A stretch of DNA of 19,030 nucleotides from Anaerolineae bacterium (GCA_020433835.1 JAGRBY010000069.1:1-19030); one strand, 5' to 3'; counted from the first letter of the stretch, positions 1-10,781 are shown. Notes: generated by a model from the sequence alone, not told the origin. A program made the numbers and translations.

Positions 1-1140
1 TATGCGGCTTTTATTGGATTGGGACTGATTACCTCCGCCCTGGGGCCGACCTTGCCGGGGTTGGCTGAACAGACACAAACGACTTTGGGGCAAATTAGCT
101 TTCTGTTTGTGGCTCGCTCGCTGGGCTACCTGTTTGGCTCCTTTATTGGGGGCCGGCTGTATGATCGTATCGCCGGGCACCCTTTGATAGCCGGATTACT
201 TCTTATGATGGCTGTTAGCGCCTATCTTGTTCCTTTTATGTCACTGTTATGGATGTTGGTTGCCGTGTTGGTGATGATTGGAATTGCGGAAGCAACTGTC
301 GATGTGGGGTGCAATACGCTGGTGGTGTGGGTTCATAAAGATAAAGTCGGGCCTTTTATGAATGGGTTGCACTTCTTCTTTGGGGTCGGTGCTTTCTTGT
401 CGCCGGTTATCATTGGTCAGGCGCTGCTTCTGAGCGAGGGTATCGCCTGGGGTTATTGGACTATGGCGCTCCTGATTTTGCCTGTGGCGCTCAGTTTTCT
501 CCTGCTGCCCAGCCCACCTATTCAGAAAACCGCCTACGATGGATCGGCCAGGGTCAATAAACCCTTTCTGGTGGTCTTAATCGCGCTTTTCTTCTTTTTC
601 TATGTCGGGCTGGAGGTTGGTTACGGCGGTTGGATCTATACCTATGCCACCACGTTAGAACTGACATCGGAGGCCAACGCCGCTTATCTAACATCCGCTT
701 ACTGGGGAGCGCTGACGGTTGGTCGATTGTTGTCCATCCCCGTGGCCAACCGGCTGAGACCACGAACCATTATTGCCGGCGATTTGGCCGGAGCTTTACT
801 TAGCGTAATTGTTCTGTTGCTCTGGCCACAATCGTTAGCGGTAGTGTGGATCGGTACGCTGGGTTTGGGTTTGTCTATCGCTTCAATATTCCCTACCATG
901 CTGTCCTTGGCTGAACGCAATATGACCGTGACCGGGCAGACAACCTCTTGGTTTTTTGTCGGGGCCAGCACCGGCGGCATGTCGATGCCGTGGTTGATTG
1001 GCCAGCTTTTTGAGATAACCGGTCCTTACACGGTGTTCTGGGCATCTCTGGTTGGGGTGATTCTTACGGCGGGGCTTTTCTCCAGTCTATTGGCCTGGGT
1101 TCACCGGTCGAGTCGTCAATCGACGGTCGCGTTGAATTAG
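1..1140 (+). CDS. MFS transporter, 5' end outside window
   Basis: The frame is open from base 1 (visible protein begins YAAFIGLGLIT), so the true start lies upstream and the TTG at 19 is not the start. About 379 residues are visible, nearly a whole major facilitator protein with roughly 11-12 hydrophobic helices. The cytoplasmic loop between helices 2 and 3 carries GGRLYDRIAGHP, a variant of the MFS G-x-L-x-D-R-x-G signature. The opening LGPTLPGLAEQT and the FFGVGAFLSP segment resemble the sugar-transporter-like MFS branch (FucP/NaGLT1-like), but the substrate cannot be read from sequence. It would act in the cytoplasmic membrane as a secondary transporter. The gene ends 16 bases before the convergent vapC-like gene, and no clear terminator hairpin lies between them. 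Confidence 0.85.
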   Translation, partial: YAAFIGLGLITSALGPTLPGLAEQTQTTLGQISFLFVARSLGYLFGSFIGGRLYDRIAGHPLIAGLLLMMAVSAYLVPFMSLLWMLVAVLVMIGIAEATVDVGCNTLVVWVHKDKVGPFMNGLHFFFGVGAFLSPVIIGQALLLSEGIAWGYWTMALLILPVALSFLLLPSPPIQKTAYDGSARVNKPFLVVLIALFFFFYVGLEVGYGGWIYTYATTLELTSEANAAYLTSAYWGALTVGRLLSIPVANRLRPRTIIAGDLAGALLSVIVLLLWPQSLAVVWIGTLGLGLSIASIFPTMLSLAERNMTVTGQTTSWFFVGASTGGMSMPWLIGQLFEITGPYTVFWASLVGVILTAGLFSSLLAWVHRSSRQSTVALN

Positions 1141-1156
1141 GAAAAAGCCAAAAAAG

Positions 1157-1570
1157 CTAATGAAAAGAAGGAACAACTTCCATTCCCATTTGCTGGAAAT
1201 GGTGGTCAAAAGTGAATATCCGTTGGAGCTTCAACCGCTGCGCTACAGCCAGTAACGAGCAGTCGGTGTAGCTCCAATGTTTATCATCGTAGCGTTCGAA
1301 GATGTCCCATGTGGTTTGCTTATCCTCGTCGGTTAAAATCAAAGGATAAAACGCCTTACTCGCCTTCAATTGCCGACCAAAATTGATGGCATATTGAGGG
1401 CCGAGTCGCGCTTTCATGAGACTCATCGTTTCGATAAAAACCCACTCCGTGACGATAGGTTTAACCCGCCCCACGAGTGACTTGAAGTAAACAACCGCAT
1501 TGGCGTGATGATCATCGCGAGCATAATTGAGAGCAAAGAGGGCGCTGGTGTCAATCAGTAGTGTACTCAT
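1157..1570 (-). CDS. VapC-like PIN-domain ribonuclease toxin
   Basis: A 137-residue PIN-domain protein, the usual VapC length. The acidic residues that bind the metal in this fold are in place: D7 in LIDTSAL, E47 in VFIETMS, D103 in YTDCSLLAVA and D122 in FTFDHHF. PIN toxins of this type cleave RNA (tRNA, rRNA or mRNA) in the cytoplasm when freed from their antitoxin; the target here is unknown. The start overlaps the end of the upstream antitoxin-like gene by 20 bases, the typical antitoxin-first arrangement with translational coupling. All four acidic residues are kept, so the nuclease is probably active. A PIN protein with another role is possible, but the partner gene argues for a toxin. 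Confidence 0.85.
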   Translation of the reverse strand: MSTLLIDTSALFALNYARDDHHANAVVYFKSLVGRVKPIVTEWVFIETMSLMKARLGPQYAINFGRQLKASKAFYPLILTDEDKQTTWDIFERYDDKHWSYTDCSLLAVAQRLKLQRIFTFDHHFQQMGMEVVPSFH

Positions 1571-1853
1571 CCGGATTCTCTGCTATTTGTTTGAAGAGAG
1601 AATTTGTTTCTTCTCGCTCGCCGTAAAGGTATTTGTCAACGTTGCTGCTGATGTCTGTTGGCCCCTCAACATCTTGGCCCACACCAATGACACCCCAAAT
1701 AGGATCATCTTGCAAAATGGTGTTGCGACGTGCTTCGATAATATCATCAAGCAGATCTCGCAGGACAGAGGCCATACTTTTGTTAGCCGTAAACGACTCT
1801 GACTTTAGAAATTCATATTGAGTTTGTGTTAGAGAAATTTGTAATCGATGCAT
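1551..1853 (-). CDS. VapB-like antitoxin, ribbon-helix-helix type
   Basis: A 100-residue protein whose first ~45 residues fit a ribbon-helix-helix (CopG/Arc-like) DNA-binding domain: a short strand (HRLQISLT), a helix (QYEFLKSESFTA) and a second helix (MASVLRDLLDDIIEARR). The acidic C-terminal half would be the part that wraps the PIN toxin. The family neutralises its cognate toxin and usually represses its own promoter as a dimer. ATG at 1853 is preceded by AAAGG at 8 bases. It is the first gene of a two-gene operon with the PIN gene, and a candidate promoter lies just upstream. The assignment rests on fold-like pattern and on context, because antitoxins diverge quickly. Confidence 0.75.
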   Translation of the reverse strand: MHRLQISLTQTQYEFLKSESFTANKSMASVLRDLLDDIIEARRNTILQDDPIWGVIGVGQDVEGPTDISSNVDKYLYGEREETNSLFKQIAENPDEYTTD

Positions 1854-1884
1854 GATCGGTACCTTTTATCATATTTGTATGTCG

Positions 1885-1913
1885 AAGTTACCATATTTTC
1901 GTTTCGATGTCAA
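1885..1913 (-). promoter_or_regulatory. Candidate promoter of the vapBC-like operon
   Basis: On the minus strand there is a perfect -35 TTGACA (1908-1913), a 17-base spacer and a weak -10 TAACTT (1885-1890) preceded by TGG, an extended -10 pattern. An imperfect inverted repeat, ATGTCGAA (1879-1886) and TTCGATGT (1903-1910), 6 of 8 bases matching, overlaps both boxes and could be the antitoxin operator. This is pattern reading only. Confidence 0.5.
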
Positions 1914-1942
1914 GTACTTGTTAAACCTTGGTATGATGTCAC

Positions 1943-3790
1943 TTAAGGTAAATTCGACTTTTGCTGTTTGTCTTCTAAAATAAATAAGCGTAAGCGCCCC
2001 CCATCAATATCTTGGATGTGAGCAGGTGGCAAATCACCTAGCCAAGCGGACATAACTTCTTCCGCTGGCGTTGTGATAGCGGGATTAACATCATAAATCC
2101 ATAGGACATCAGTATGAGAGGCAATATCTTCTAATAATTTATGGGTTCGCATTTCAACGGTATTACTGGGAATACCAAAATCATCGAGCATGAATAGCTC
2201 ATACTGATCACGGCCTAAATAAGGATAGAACCAATCGTAAACCGTGTGGCTGTTGAGCAAAAGCGCTCCCGTTACAACCTCATCTTGCAAGCGAGTGATC
2301 GTCGCTTGATAAGGACTCTGCTGCAAGCGTAAGTCAAAATAGCTGTGACCAAGCTGAATCGCGGCTGGAATAGAGCCAAAAAGTAAGAGTGCAATATATG
2401 CGGCCACACCCCATGCTCGAACTCGTTTTACGCGAGGTGTTACCGCTTGGGGCCAGATTAGAAACAAAAATTCCACAGCTAATACAATGAGTAATCCAGT
2501 TCGGATAAGAATTGTTGCTGCCAGCAACCAGCGATCCTCAGGAAACATAACGAAGTAGAAGTTGGCTTCAATAATATTAAAGACACTGAGTATCGTAGCA
2601 TAGATAACGCCTCGGACATTAGGCAAGAGGAGGGCGATAAAAAAGAGAGGCCACCCCAACCACTGCGGGCTGTACCCCTTTGACCACAACATGAACAAAC
2701 ACAACGTAAACCCGGCAAATGCCAGAGCATTGCGTGGATTGAGCCAGTCAATCCGGCGCGTGTAGAAAATAGCGTACACTCCGGCGAAAGCTGCTGTCAC
2801 CCATAACCAAGGAATATGCGTCGGAGGTGCTTCGCCCGGTGACCAATCGAGGTCCCGCATATCGAGAGGAATGATCCCGTAATCATAATTACCATCAATT
2901 AAAGCCCACACGGTTTCCCACGGTTGTCGAGCACCGGTGATTTGCTGGGATGCGAGCATAAGTTTTGGGTTCATAAAATAAAAGGGCAGGGCAATGATTA
3001 TGACCGCGAGAAGGAAAATAGCAAAATAAAGGACAATACGAGGCAAATCGAAAGGAAATGTAATTTGAAGACCAGTGGTTTTTGATGGTTGATCAGATAA
3101 CTTGGTAAGCGATAGTTTTTTATCGAAAAAGGTTAGGCTATATCTGAAGGTCGAAACAAGCTGAACACCAATCGGTAGCAAAAGGAGTGGGATTAGCTTT
3201 ATCATAAAGCCAATGCCGGTAAAGACAGCGCTTAGATAAGGCCGTTTCTCCAGTAGCAAATAAAGGCTCAACAAAAAGAAAAACAGGGGATAACTTTCAA
3301 ACCAGCCGGTCAATGTGTAAACCGGAACAAAAAGCGCGGCATAAATCCAGCATGGCCGAAGAGCCTTTTGCAGGGCCGGTTGCTCCAAGCTGTCCTGTGA
3401 GGAAAGTTTTAATGCAAAGAGATATAATAAGATAAAGTTACCGATCTCAAAAAGAAGAAAAAAGCCACCCAAAAGGAGCGTAAACCACAAATTTGCGTGC
3501 TCCCATGGAGGTAGAAGCGCACTGATCTGATAAATGGCTATCATGACCAATGGAAACAGAGGGGGGTATGTCGTCCATAGATTGTCGTAGGGATAGTACC
3601 CTTGATGTGTTAACTCTGCAAAGCCACGATACCAGTAAAAATCAGAAAAATCTAAAACCAACCCACCCGGTCGATAGGCAACGAGAGACAATACCCGAAA
3701 GGTGATAAAAAGGACAATCAGGAGAATGAAATCGGTATGACGCTGGTAGAGCGCTTTAAGTTGATAGAAATTTTTTGAAGCCGTTTGCAT
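1943..3790 (-). CDS. GT-C fold membrane glycosyltransferase (GT87/GT39-like)
   Basis: A 615-residue polytopic membrane protein with about 10-12 hydrophobic helices. After the first helix comes an external loop with DFSDFYWYRG (about residues 47-56) and then a WTTYPPLFP segment. An acidic D-x-x-D-F-Y loop followed by YPP is typical of lipid-phosphate-sugar-dependent GT-C enzymes such as the GT87 mannosyltransferases, with the first-loop Asp as likely catalytic base. It would move a sugar from a polyprenyl-phosphate donor to an envelope glycan or lipid outside the membrane. It is the last gene of the minus-strand block, 71 bases after the flippase-like gene. ATG at 3790 follows GAGG at about 6 bases, and that ribosome binding site is inside a hairpin. 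The exact GT family and acceptor are not decidable here. Confidence 0.75.
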   Translation of the reverse strand: MQTASKNFYQLKALYQRHTDFILLIVLFITFRVLSLVAYRPGGLVLDFSDFYWYRGFAELTHQGYYPYDNLWTTYPPLFPLVMIAIYQISALLPPWEHANLWFTLLLGGFFLLFEIGNFILLYLFALKLSSQDSLEQPALQKALRPCWIYAALFVPVYTLTGWFESYPLFFFLLSLYLLLEKRPYLSAVFTGIGFMIKLIPLLLLPIGVQLVSTFRYSLTFFDKKLSLTKLSDQPSKTTGLQITFPFDLPRIVLYFAIFLLAVIIIALPFYFMNPKLMLASQQITGARQPWETVWALIDGNYDYGIIPLDMRDLDWSPGEAPPTHIPWLWVTAAFAGVYAIFYTRRIDWLNPRNALAFAGFTLCLFMLWSKGYSPQWLGWPLFFIALLLPNVRGVIYATILSVFNIIEANFYFVMFPEDRWLLAATILIRTGLLIVLAVEFLFLIWPQAVTPRVKRVRAWGVAAYIALLLFGSIPAAIQLGHSYFDLRLQQSPYQATITRLQDEVVTGALLLNSHTVYDWFYPYLGRDQYELFMLDDFGIPSNTVEMRTHKLLEDIASHTDVLWIYDVNPAITTPAEEVMSAWLGDLPPAHIQDIDGGRLRLFILEDKQQKSNLP

Positions 3791-3791
3791 A

Positions 3792-3826
3792 ACTTACCTC
3801 AGGGCCGGATAAAACCGGAGGTAAGT
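3792..3826 (-). promoter_or_regulatory. Hairpin enclosing the ribosome binding site of the GT-C gene
   Basis: Perfect 9-bp arms ACTTACCTC (3792-3800) and GAGGTAAGT (3818-3826) enclose a 17-base loop holding two CCGG tetramers that could pair to extend the stem. On the minus-strand transcript the 3' arm is GAGGTAAGT, one base before the ATG at 3790, so the Shine-Dalgarno GAGG is buried in the stem. No U-run follows, so a terminator is unlikely. Confidence 0.55.
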
Positions 3827-3861
3827 GTAATCCGCATCCGCTTGAGGGGCAATAATTTAGG

Positions 3862-4908
3862 TCAACTTTCGGCAATAGAAGATGTCTGTGTTGTCGTTGC
3901 TGTAGAAGCAAGGGGATTACTACTTAAATTAAGCACACGGGAGAAGCCGAAGATATAGGTGATCAAACCACTAACCGGAATAAAAGTCCATAACTGAGCG
4001 ATTCGAACCAACAACGTTGATAAGCTAGCATCGGCTGTCGTCACACCAAAGAGCGATAATAACGCGATCATCGTTGCATCAAATTGCCCCAACGCTCCCG
4101 GAGTAATAGGAACGGCTGTGGCGAGGTCGCTAATCATTGCTGTAAAAAGGGTAGCACTGGGGGGGATAAGAACACCGATGCTGAGCAATGCAAAGTAAAC
4201 CATCAAGGCATCGTAAAACCAAATAACAAAACTCTCTCCGATAATAAAAAGTAAAGCTCCTGGATTTTGTCCTAAAATTCTGATACCTTGAATCAGAGAA
4301 AACCCAAAATCCAGGAGCTTTTGGTAAAGTGACCAAATTTTTAAAGGTACAATCCTTCTGAAAAATAGACCTTCACGGAGAAAATTTTCTATACTGGGAA
4401 TAACAACCAGGCCAAATATTCCAAAAACAAGTAGTCCTGCTACAACAACCACTAACTGCACGACATAAGCTGGTACACGGCCTGGTAAAGCCCACCAGGC
4501 TCCGATAATAGCCATACTGAGGATAGCAAATACATCCAACGCCCGCTCGGTGGCAATAGAGGCAATGCTCTGTGAAATCGGAACCTTGTAATCTTGTTTG
4601 AGCATCGCCACACGTGCTACATCACCAGCTCGGGCCGGCAATATAGCGCTTGTGAACAGTCCAGCCGTTAGCAGGGCGATAGCATAAACTGTATTTACCG
4701 TCCAGCCCATTGTTTTTAATATACGTCGCCAACGCCATCCACGGGCGATGACGCTCATATAAAACGAAACAAAAACCAGACTGAACCAACTCCACTTAAC
4801 CTTAGAAAGCGTGGTTAGACTGAATTCTAGATTGCCAAACCTTATAAGTCCTATTATGGTAACAATACTCAAGAAGAGGATGATCCACAAGCGGGAGTAT
4901 TTTCTCAT
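3862..4908 (-). CDS. Flippase-like / LPG-synthase transmembrane-domain protein
   Basis: A 348-residue integral membrane protein with about eight hydrophobic helices. It shows the family pattern of the lysylphosphatidylglycerol-synthase transmembrane region (UPF0104, flippase-like): a basic ARGWRWRRIL after helix 2, LPARAGDVARV, ATERALD, and PGALGQFDA near the C-terminus. It lacks the soluble aminoacyl-transferase domain of MprF. Stand-alone members occur beside glycosyltransferases and are thought to help move or modify lipid-linked sugars; no reaction is proven for this one. Its ATG at 4908 directly follows the TAA (4909-4911) of the epimerase gene, which strongly suggests translational coupling. 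The start is supported by that junction rather than by a separate ribosome binding site. Confidence 0.8.
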   Translation of the reverse strand: MRKYSRLWIILFLSIVTIIGLIRFGNLEFSLTTLSKVKWSWFSLVFVSFYMSVIARGWRWRRILKTMGWTVNTVYAIALLTAGLFTSAILPARAGDVARVAMLKQDYKVPISQSIASIATERALDVFAILSMAIIGAWWALPGRVPAYVVQLVVVVAGLLVFGIFGLVVIPSIENFLREGLFFRRIVPLKIWSLYQKLLDFGFSLIQGIRILGQNPGALLFIIGESFVIWFYDALMVYFALLSIGVLIPPSATLFTAMISDLATAVPITPGALGQFDATMIALLSLFGVTTADASLSTLLVRIAQLWTFIPVSGLITYIFGFSRVLNLSSNPLASTATTTQTSSIAES

Positions 4909-5862
4909 TTAGCCCATTACGCTACTTTGATACCACTGCCACAATTTGTTCAGCCCCTCTACCACAGAAGTTTGGGGGTTGTAGTCCAGTAAACGGCGGG
5001 CTTTGTCTATGTTGGCACATGTAATTTTTGGTTCGCTGGCAGGAGCCGGTGGTGTTTCTAAGATCGCTTTTTTACCAGCAACTTCCTCAATGATCTCAAC
5101 AAAATCTGCCATCAAAACCGGCTCACCACGCCCAAGATTAATGATTTCGTATCCTAATGGCCGGTGCAGTGCAGCAATAATACCGCTGACAATGTCATTC
5201 ACGTAAGTCCAATCGCGCTTCATCTGGCCCGCATCAAAAAGTTTGATTGTCTCACCTTTTACGATGCGGTCTGTAACCATAAACGGCATCATATCAGGGC
5301 GACCTTTGGGGCCATACACACTAAAAAATCGCAGTGCGGTAAAATTCAATTTGTGAAGGTTATAGTAAGTATAGCCCATTACTTCACAGGCTTTTTTGCT
5401 GGCCGGGTAAGGAGCTAGAGACTGGTTACAGGGATCGGTTTCGATAAAAGGGATTTGCTCCGTGTTTCCATAAACTGAAGAGGTGGAGGCAAAAATAAAA
5501 TTTTGTGAACCGTTATTACGAGCGGCTTCTAACAAATTGACCGTTCCAACAATGTTTACTTGCGTATATAAGTTTGCCCGTCCAATAGAGTATCGTACAC
5601 CACCATACGCCCCCAAATGGGCAATTGCTTGAGGTTTGTGTTGGGCAAAGATGCGCTGAACCGCCTCAGCATCACAAAAGTCTTGTTCATAAAATTGGAG
5701 GTTGGGATGATCTATAAAATTGCCTATATTTGCTCGTTTCCGTTGTGGATCATAGTAATCATTAAAATTATCGAGTGCGACAACACTTTCGCCTTTTTCT
5801 AGTAGAGTCTCTGTCAAATTACTTCCGATAAAACCGGCTGCTCCAGTGACAAGAATAGTCAT
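4909..5862 (-). CDS. NAD-dependent sugar-nucleotide epimerase, UDP-glucuronate 4-epimerase-like
   Basis: A 317-residue extended short-chain dehydrogenase/reductase. The NAD-binding GAAGFIG is at residues 7-13, a conserved acidic position follows at D31 in LDNFNDYYDP, and the catalytic residues are the Ser/Thr of ASTSSVYG (about 126-132) with Y152 and K156 in YPASK. The LDNFNDYYDPQRKRAN segment and RPDMMPF are typical of the UDP-glucuronate 4-epimerase branch of the GalE family, but UDP-Glc/GlcNAc 4-epimerases are close, so the substrate is only suggested. It would act in the cytoplasm, supplying an activated sugar for the glycosyltransferases encoded next to it. AAGGA precedes ATG 5862. The gene lies 21 bases after the methyltransferase gene and abuts the flippase-like gene. 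Confidence 0.82.
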   Translation of the reverse strand: MTILVTGAAGFIGSNLTETLLEKGESVVALDNFNDYYDPQRKRANIGNFIDHPNLQFYEQDFCDAEAVQRIFAQHKPQAIAHLGAYGGVRYSIGRANLYTQVNIVGTVNLLEAARNNGSQNFIFASTSSVYGNTEQIPFIETDPCNQSLAPYPASKKACEVMGYTYYNLHKLNFTALRFFSVYGPKGRPDMMPFMVTDRIVKGETIKLFDAGQMKRDWTYVNDIVSGIIAALHRPLGYEIINLGRGEPVLMADFVEIIEEVAGKKAILETPPAPASEPKITCANIDKARRLLDYNPQTSVVEGLNKLWQWYQSSVMG

Positions 5863-5883
5863 AGTAAAGAAATCCTTTTATGA

Positions 5884-6723
5884 TTATATTGTAACATGTC
5901 CCAATACATAACGGTGATGAGCCCAGATCGTTTTCAGTTGCCACGGAATTGGAGCGTGATCAAGCCATGCATACTTCATAACCTGTTCGCGCAACTCAGG
6001 TTGTTCGCCCAAGTAGTATGCCATCGTGCTCCAGGTCCAGCCCTCTCCTGTAAATTGATTATTCAGTTTTTTACTATTGATACCTAACCGTTTAAGAACT
6101 TCCGCCGCCGGCATAACCGTATCGGGCCAGGGCGGAACATCGAGCACCCCCTCATCAATAATTAAAACCCCACTATCCGTGAGGATTTTTTTGATACGTC
6201 CTATATCTACCCATCTCTCATCAATAGTGTTGAAAAAATCCTGATCGATAACGTACTTTCGTAACAGATACCCCACCTGAATGTTATTTGGCATGGCGAC
6301 AAAAACCAATTTTCGTGATGTGCGAACTAACTCTTTAAGTAGCTGCTCCGCATCAGGTAAATACCACAGACCAGCCCACTCCCATGTTAAGTCGAAGTGG
6401 TTATCGGCAAATGGTAACTGTTTAAGGTCTGGCTGACGAACAAACTTTGCCGGCAGCTTAAGCTGATCCCAGATATTTCTAATACCTTCTAAACGTTCTC
6501 GATTATTACCAACCAGTGTTACATCACAACCGCGCTCAGCCAGCCGCACCGAGTTGATACCGCTTACGCCAGCCATGCCATATACCGGTGCCTCTAAAAC
6601 GGTTTCAACATGATGCGTATCGACCAATTGATCGAGATAATCGTTTAATACAAAACGCTCGTAAACAACACCCAGCCCTTCATTCCAATCGGTTAGGTAC
6701 TTTTTCCAAACGGGTTCCACCAT
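5884..6723 (-). CDS. Class I SAM-dependent methyltransferase
   Basis: A 279-residue protein when started at ATG 6723 (MVEPVWKKYL). The frame is open further upstream, but that part is arginine-rich and overlaps the 74-residue gene, so it is taken as non-coding. The order of elements fits a Rossmann-fold methyltransferase: a motif I region ETVLEAPVYGMAGVSG (about residues 40-55), DVTLVGNN as the strand that would hold the ribose-binding residue, then LPFADNHFDLTWEWAGLWYLP as motif IV/post-IV. Motif I is unusual because it lacks the plain DxGxGxG glycines. It may methylate a lipid or glycan made by this operon; no substrate can be read. The Shine-Dalgarno is poor: AAGGA lies 16 bases before the ATG, and the next codon, GTG, is an alternative start. 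Confidence 0.65.
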   Translation of the reverse strand: MVEPVWKKYLTDWNEGLGVVYERFVLNDYLDQLVDTHHVETVLEAPVYGMAGVSGINSVRLAERGCDVTLVGNNRERLEGIRNIWDQLKLPAKFVRQPDLKQLPFADNHFDLTWEWAGLWYLPDAEQLLKELVRTSRKLVFVAMPNNIQVGYLLRKYVIDQDFFNTIDERWVDIGRIKKILTDSGVLIIDEGVLDVPPWPDTVMPAAEVLKRLGINSKKLNNQFTGEGWTWSTMAYYLGEQPELREQVMKYAWLDHAPIPWQLKTIWAHHRYVLGHVTI

Positions 6724-6755
6724 AATAACGAAAGTTAAATCCTTGTAAGTTAAGA

Positions 6756-6979
6756 TTAAAAAATGAGCATTACGCCTAGCGTAATAAGCAGCACACCCAT
6801 AAGTGCATCTCGAAAAGCTATTTTCCAGACATCGCTCATAGCGGGAGCGGGCTGCCATTGGGTACGAATACCGTGACGGACAAGAACTTTGCCCGTATAG
6901 ATCGCCTGTGCCGCAGTAACGATCATACGCAGCCCAAAAATTATGGAGAGAGCCGCCAGAAATATACCCGCAATCCGCA

Positions 6980-6980
<1 letters not shown>
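6756..6980 (-). CDS. Small two-helix membrane protein, unknown function
   Basis: A 74-residue protein with hydrophobic stretches at about residues 5-25 (IFLAALSIIFGLRMIVTAAQ) and 52-73 (DALMGVLLITLGVMLIF), joined by a polar loop rich in Arg, Gln and Pro. I do not recognise the family. Its ATG overlaps the uvrB stop by one base (TAATG), a standard sign of coupled translation, so it is probably a real gene and not a shadow. Both ends appear to be membrane-anchored. It lies between uvrB and the methyltransferase, with 32 bases to the latter's start. Confidence 0.6.
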
Positions 6981-9025
<2,045 letters not shown>

Positions 9026-9078
9026 CTGTATTCATTCCTCTCCGGTTGAGTACGTATGTGAACAGAGATCAAATAACT

Positions 9079-9106
9079 ATTATACTCCGCCTTGGCCTGC
9101 TGACAA
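9079..9106 (-). promoter_or_regulatory. Candidate uvrB promoter
   Basis: On the minus strand there is a -35 TTGTCA (9101-9106, 5 of 6 consensus bases), a 16-base spacer and a perfect -10 TATAAT (9079-9084). Transcription would start near 9072, leaving a leader of about 45 bases before the uvrB ATG. No LexA-type palindrome was recognised next to it. Confidence 0.6.
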
Positions 9107-9116
9107 AAGTTATAAT

Positions 9117-10649
9117 TTAATCGCCCTTAATCCAACCCACAAGACCTTTGAAAATATTTGAGATTTCTCTTGACCGCCGATTGCCGAAATCCTCCAGCAT
9201 TTGTTCTACTTGTAGACGTACTTCTTGATTTGGCGCATCCAAGGCATCGATAAGGACACCAACAATCTGTGATTTAACTGCCATATCGATTTCCGGACGT
9301 TCGTATAACTTACCTAACACCATAGCCGACTGGCACTGCGCCTCAGTATCGTCCGGATCCATTAAATGCCCACCCAGCGTTTTGATAGTCGGTTCAATCA
9401 GTTGATCAAGCTTGTGGAGAGCAGCCGTGCGACTGCGTCTATAACGAATATCCTCAAGTAACACCATCACTTTTTCTCGAAGCTGTTGAGCCAATTTTGC
9501 TCGCAACGCCTGGTCGCGTTTAGCCAAACTATCTTTACGAGTCTGTTGAATAACACGCTGCTGAGATTTTAGCTGCTGTAAATTTGTACCACACTTCGTA
9601 CACATTACCGCATCAACCTGATTTTGATGAAAACATAAAGGGCACTCTAAGGTTAGTCGATTACCGCAACTGATACACAGCCGCCGCTGCCCTATATTTT
9701 GAGTGTTGCATTTAGGGCAAATAACTGGACTATCCGTTTTGATTTCATCAGTTTTTGTTGCAATCTCTTTTGAGTCCAAACGTCTTATTTTTGACTTTGT
9801 ACGTTTCTTTTTAGCTTGCAACAGCATGTCCGGGCTAAGGGTTGGAGCTTGGCGAAGCGCTTCTGCCAGAGCCGCAGCCGAACCAAATCGATCAGTAGGA
9901 TTTTTAGCGAGTGTTTTTTGGATGATGAGATTACAGCCAGGAGGTAAATCCGGCTCCACATCAAGGATTTGTGGCACAGGCTGCGTAATATGCTTCATGA
10001 TGATGCCCAGAGGTGTACTCGCCTCAAACGGGAGCTGGCCGGTAAGCATTTGAAAAACAATGACGCCCAGGGCATAGATGTCACTTCGGCCATCTATCTT
10101 CTCACCATTAGCCTGCTCGGGGCTCATGTAAGCGGGTGTTCCAATAATTAAGCCACCCGTAGTCAGATTTGTCCGTTCTTCCGTTAACTTGGCGATGCCG
10201 AAATCGGTGAGGAAGGGGTTATTACGCTGGTCAAACAAAATGTTATCCGGCTTTAAGTCACGGTGAATAATGCCCAATTTGTGAGCTTCATCAAGAGCAG
10301 GGGCCAATCGCTCTACGATGCGAGTTACCTCAGCAAACGGTAGCTGACCTTGCTTCAGTCGATCCCCCAAACTGCCGCCCGGCAAATACCGCATTACCAA
10401 AAAAGGTTGACCCTCTTCTTCCCCCACATCATAAACAGGCACAATTGCCGGATGTTCTAAAACCGCAATTGTCTTCGCTTCCCGTTGAAAACGAATTCGA
10501 AAAGACGGGTCGTGTAAAAACTCACGAGGAATAACCTTTAAAGCTACATCGCGTTGAAAATGGGGATCGAAAGCGCGGAAAACGGTAGCCATTCCTCCGC
10601 GTCCAATCTCTTCTCTAATTTCATAGCGAGCAATTTTATGTGCAATCAT
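9117..10649 (-). CDS. Soluble Ser/Thr protein kinase with two zinc ribbons and a helical C-terminus
   Basis: A 510-residue Hanks-type kinase when started at ATG 10649. That start is preferred over ATG 10676 because GGGA lies just before it and the family usually begins shortly before RYEIREEIGRGG. Kinase motifs, numbered from that start: glycine loop GRGGMATV (16-23), invariant K38 in VALKV, HRDLKPDN (129-136), DFG (149-151), and GTPAYMSPEQ in the activation segment. Two C4 zinc ribbons follow (C311/C314/C325/C328 and C336/C339/C350/C353), then a charged coiled-coil-like stretch (about 355-410) and a helical region resembling HEAT repeats (about 410-500). There is no transmembrane helix and no PASTA domain, so it should be cytoplasmic. 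It probably phosphorylates or scaffolds unknown partners. It is divergent from the zinc-ribbon/LysM gene. Confidence 0.9.
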   Translation of the reverse strand: MIAHKIARYEIREEIGRGGMATVFRAFDPHFQRDVALKVIPREFLHDPSFRIRFQREAKTIAVLEHPAIVPVYDVGEEEGQPFLVMRYLPGGSLGDRLKQGQLPFAEVTRIVERLAPALDEAHKLGIIHRDLKPDNILFDQRNNPFLTDFGIAKLTEERTNLTTGGLIIGTPAYMSPEQANGEKIDGRSDIYALGVIVFQMLTGQLPFEASTPLGIIMKHITQPVPQILDVEPDLPPGCNLIIQKTLAKNPTDRFGSAAALAEALRQAPTLSPDMLLQAKKKRTKSKIRRLDSKEIATKTDEIKTDSPVICPKCNTQNIGQRRLCISCGNRLTLECPLCFHQNQVDAVMCTKCGTNLQQLKSQQRVIQQTRKDSLAKRDQALRAKLAQQLREKVMVLLEDIRYRRSRTAALHKLDQLIEPTIKTLGGHLMDPDDTEAQCQSAMVLGKLYERPEIDMAVKSQIVGVLIDALDAPNQEVRLQVEQMLEDFGNRRSREISNIFKGLVGWIKGD

Positions 10650-10752
10650 ATTTCCCGATTGTACATCAAAAAACATAGAGGCAAAAATAGGTCTTACAAA
10701 ATGTTAACAATTAAATCTCCAAAAGGTTTAGGAAGATTGGTTCCCACATACT

Positions 10753-10781
10753 ATATTATCATTAACCTCGCTGTGTTTCAA
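10753..10781 (-). promoter_or_regulatory. Candidate kinase promoter
   Basis: On the minus strand there is TTGAAA (10776-10781, 5 of 6), a 17-base spacer and TAATAT (10753-10758, 4 of 6). An overlapping GATAAT would give a 15-base spacer. The leader to ATG 10649 would be about 100 bases. Confidence 0.4.

Noticed and set aside
6724..6858. Longer N-terminus of the methyltransferase (start at 6858)
   Set aside because: The added residues are Arg/Cys-rich and overlap the 74-residue gene; the domain fits a start at 6723.
10650..10676. Upstream ATG 10676 for the kinase
   Set aside because: No Shine-Dalgarno precedes it, whereas ATG 10649 has GGGA and stands at the usual distance from the kinase domain.
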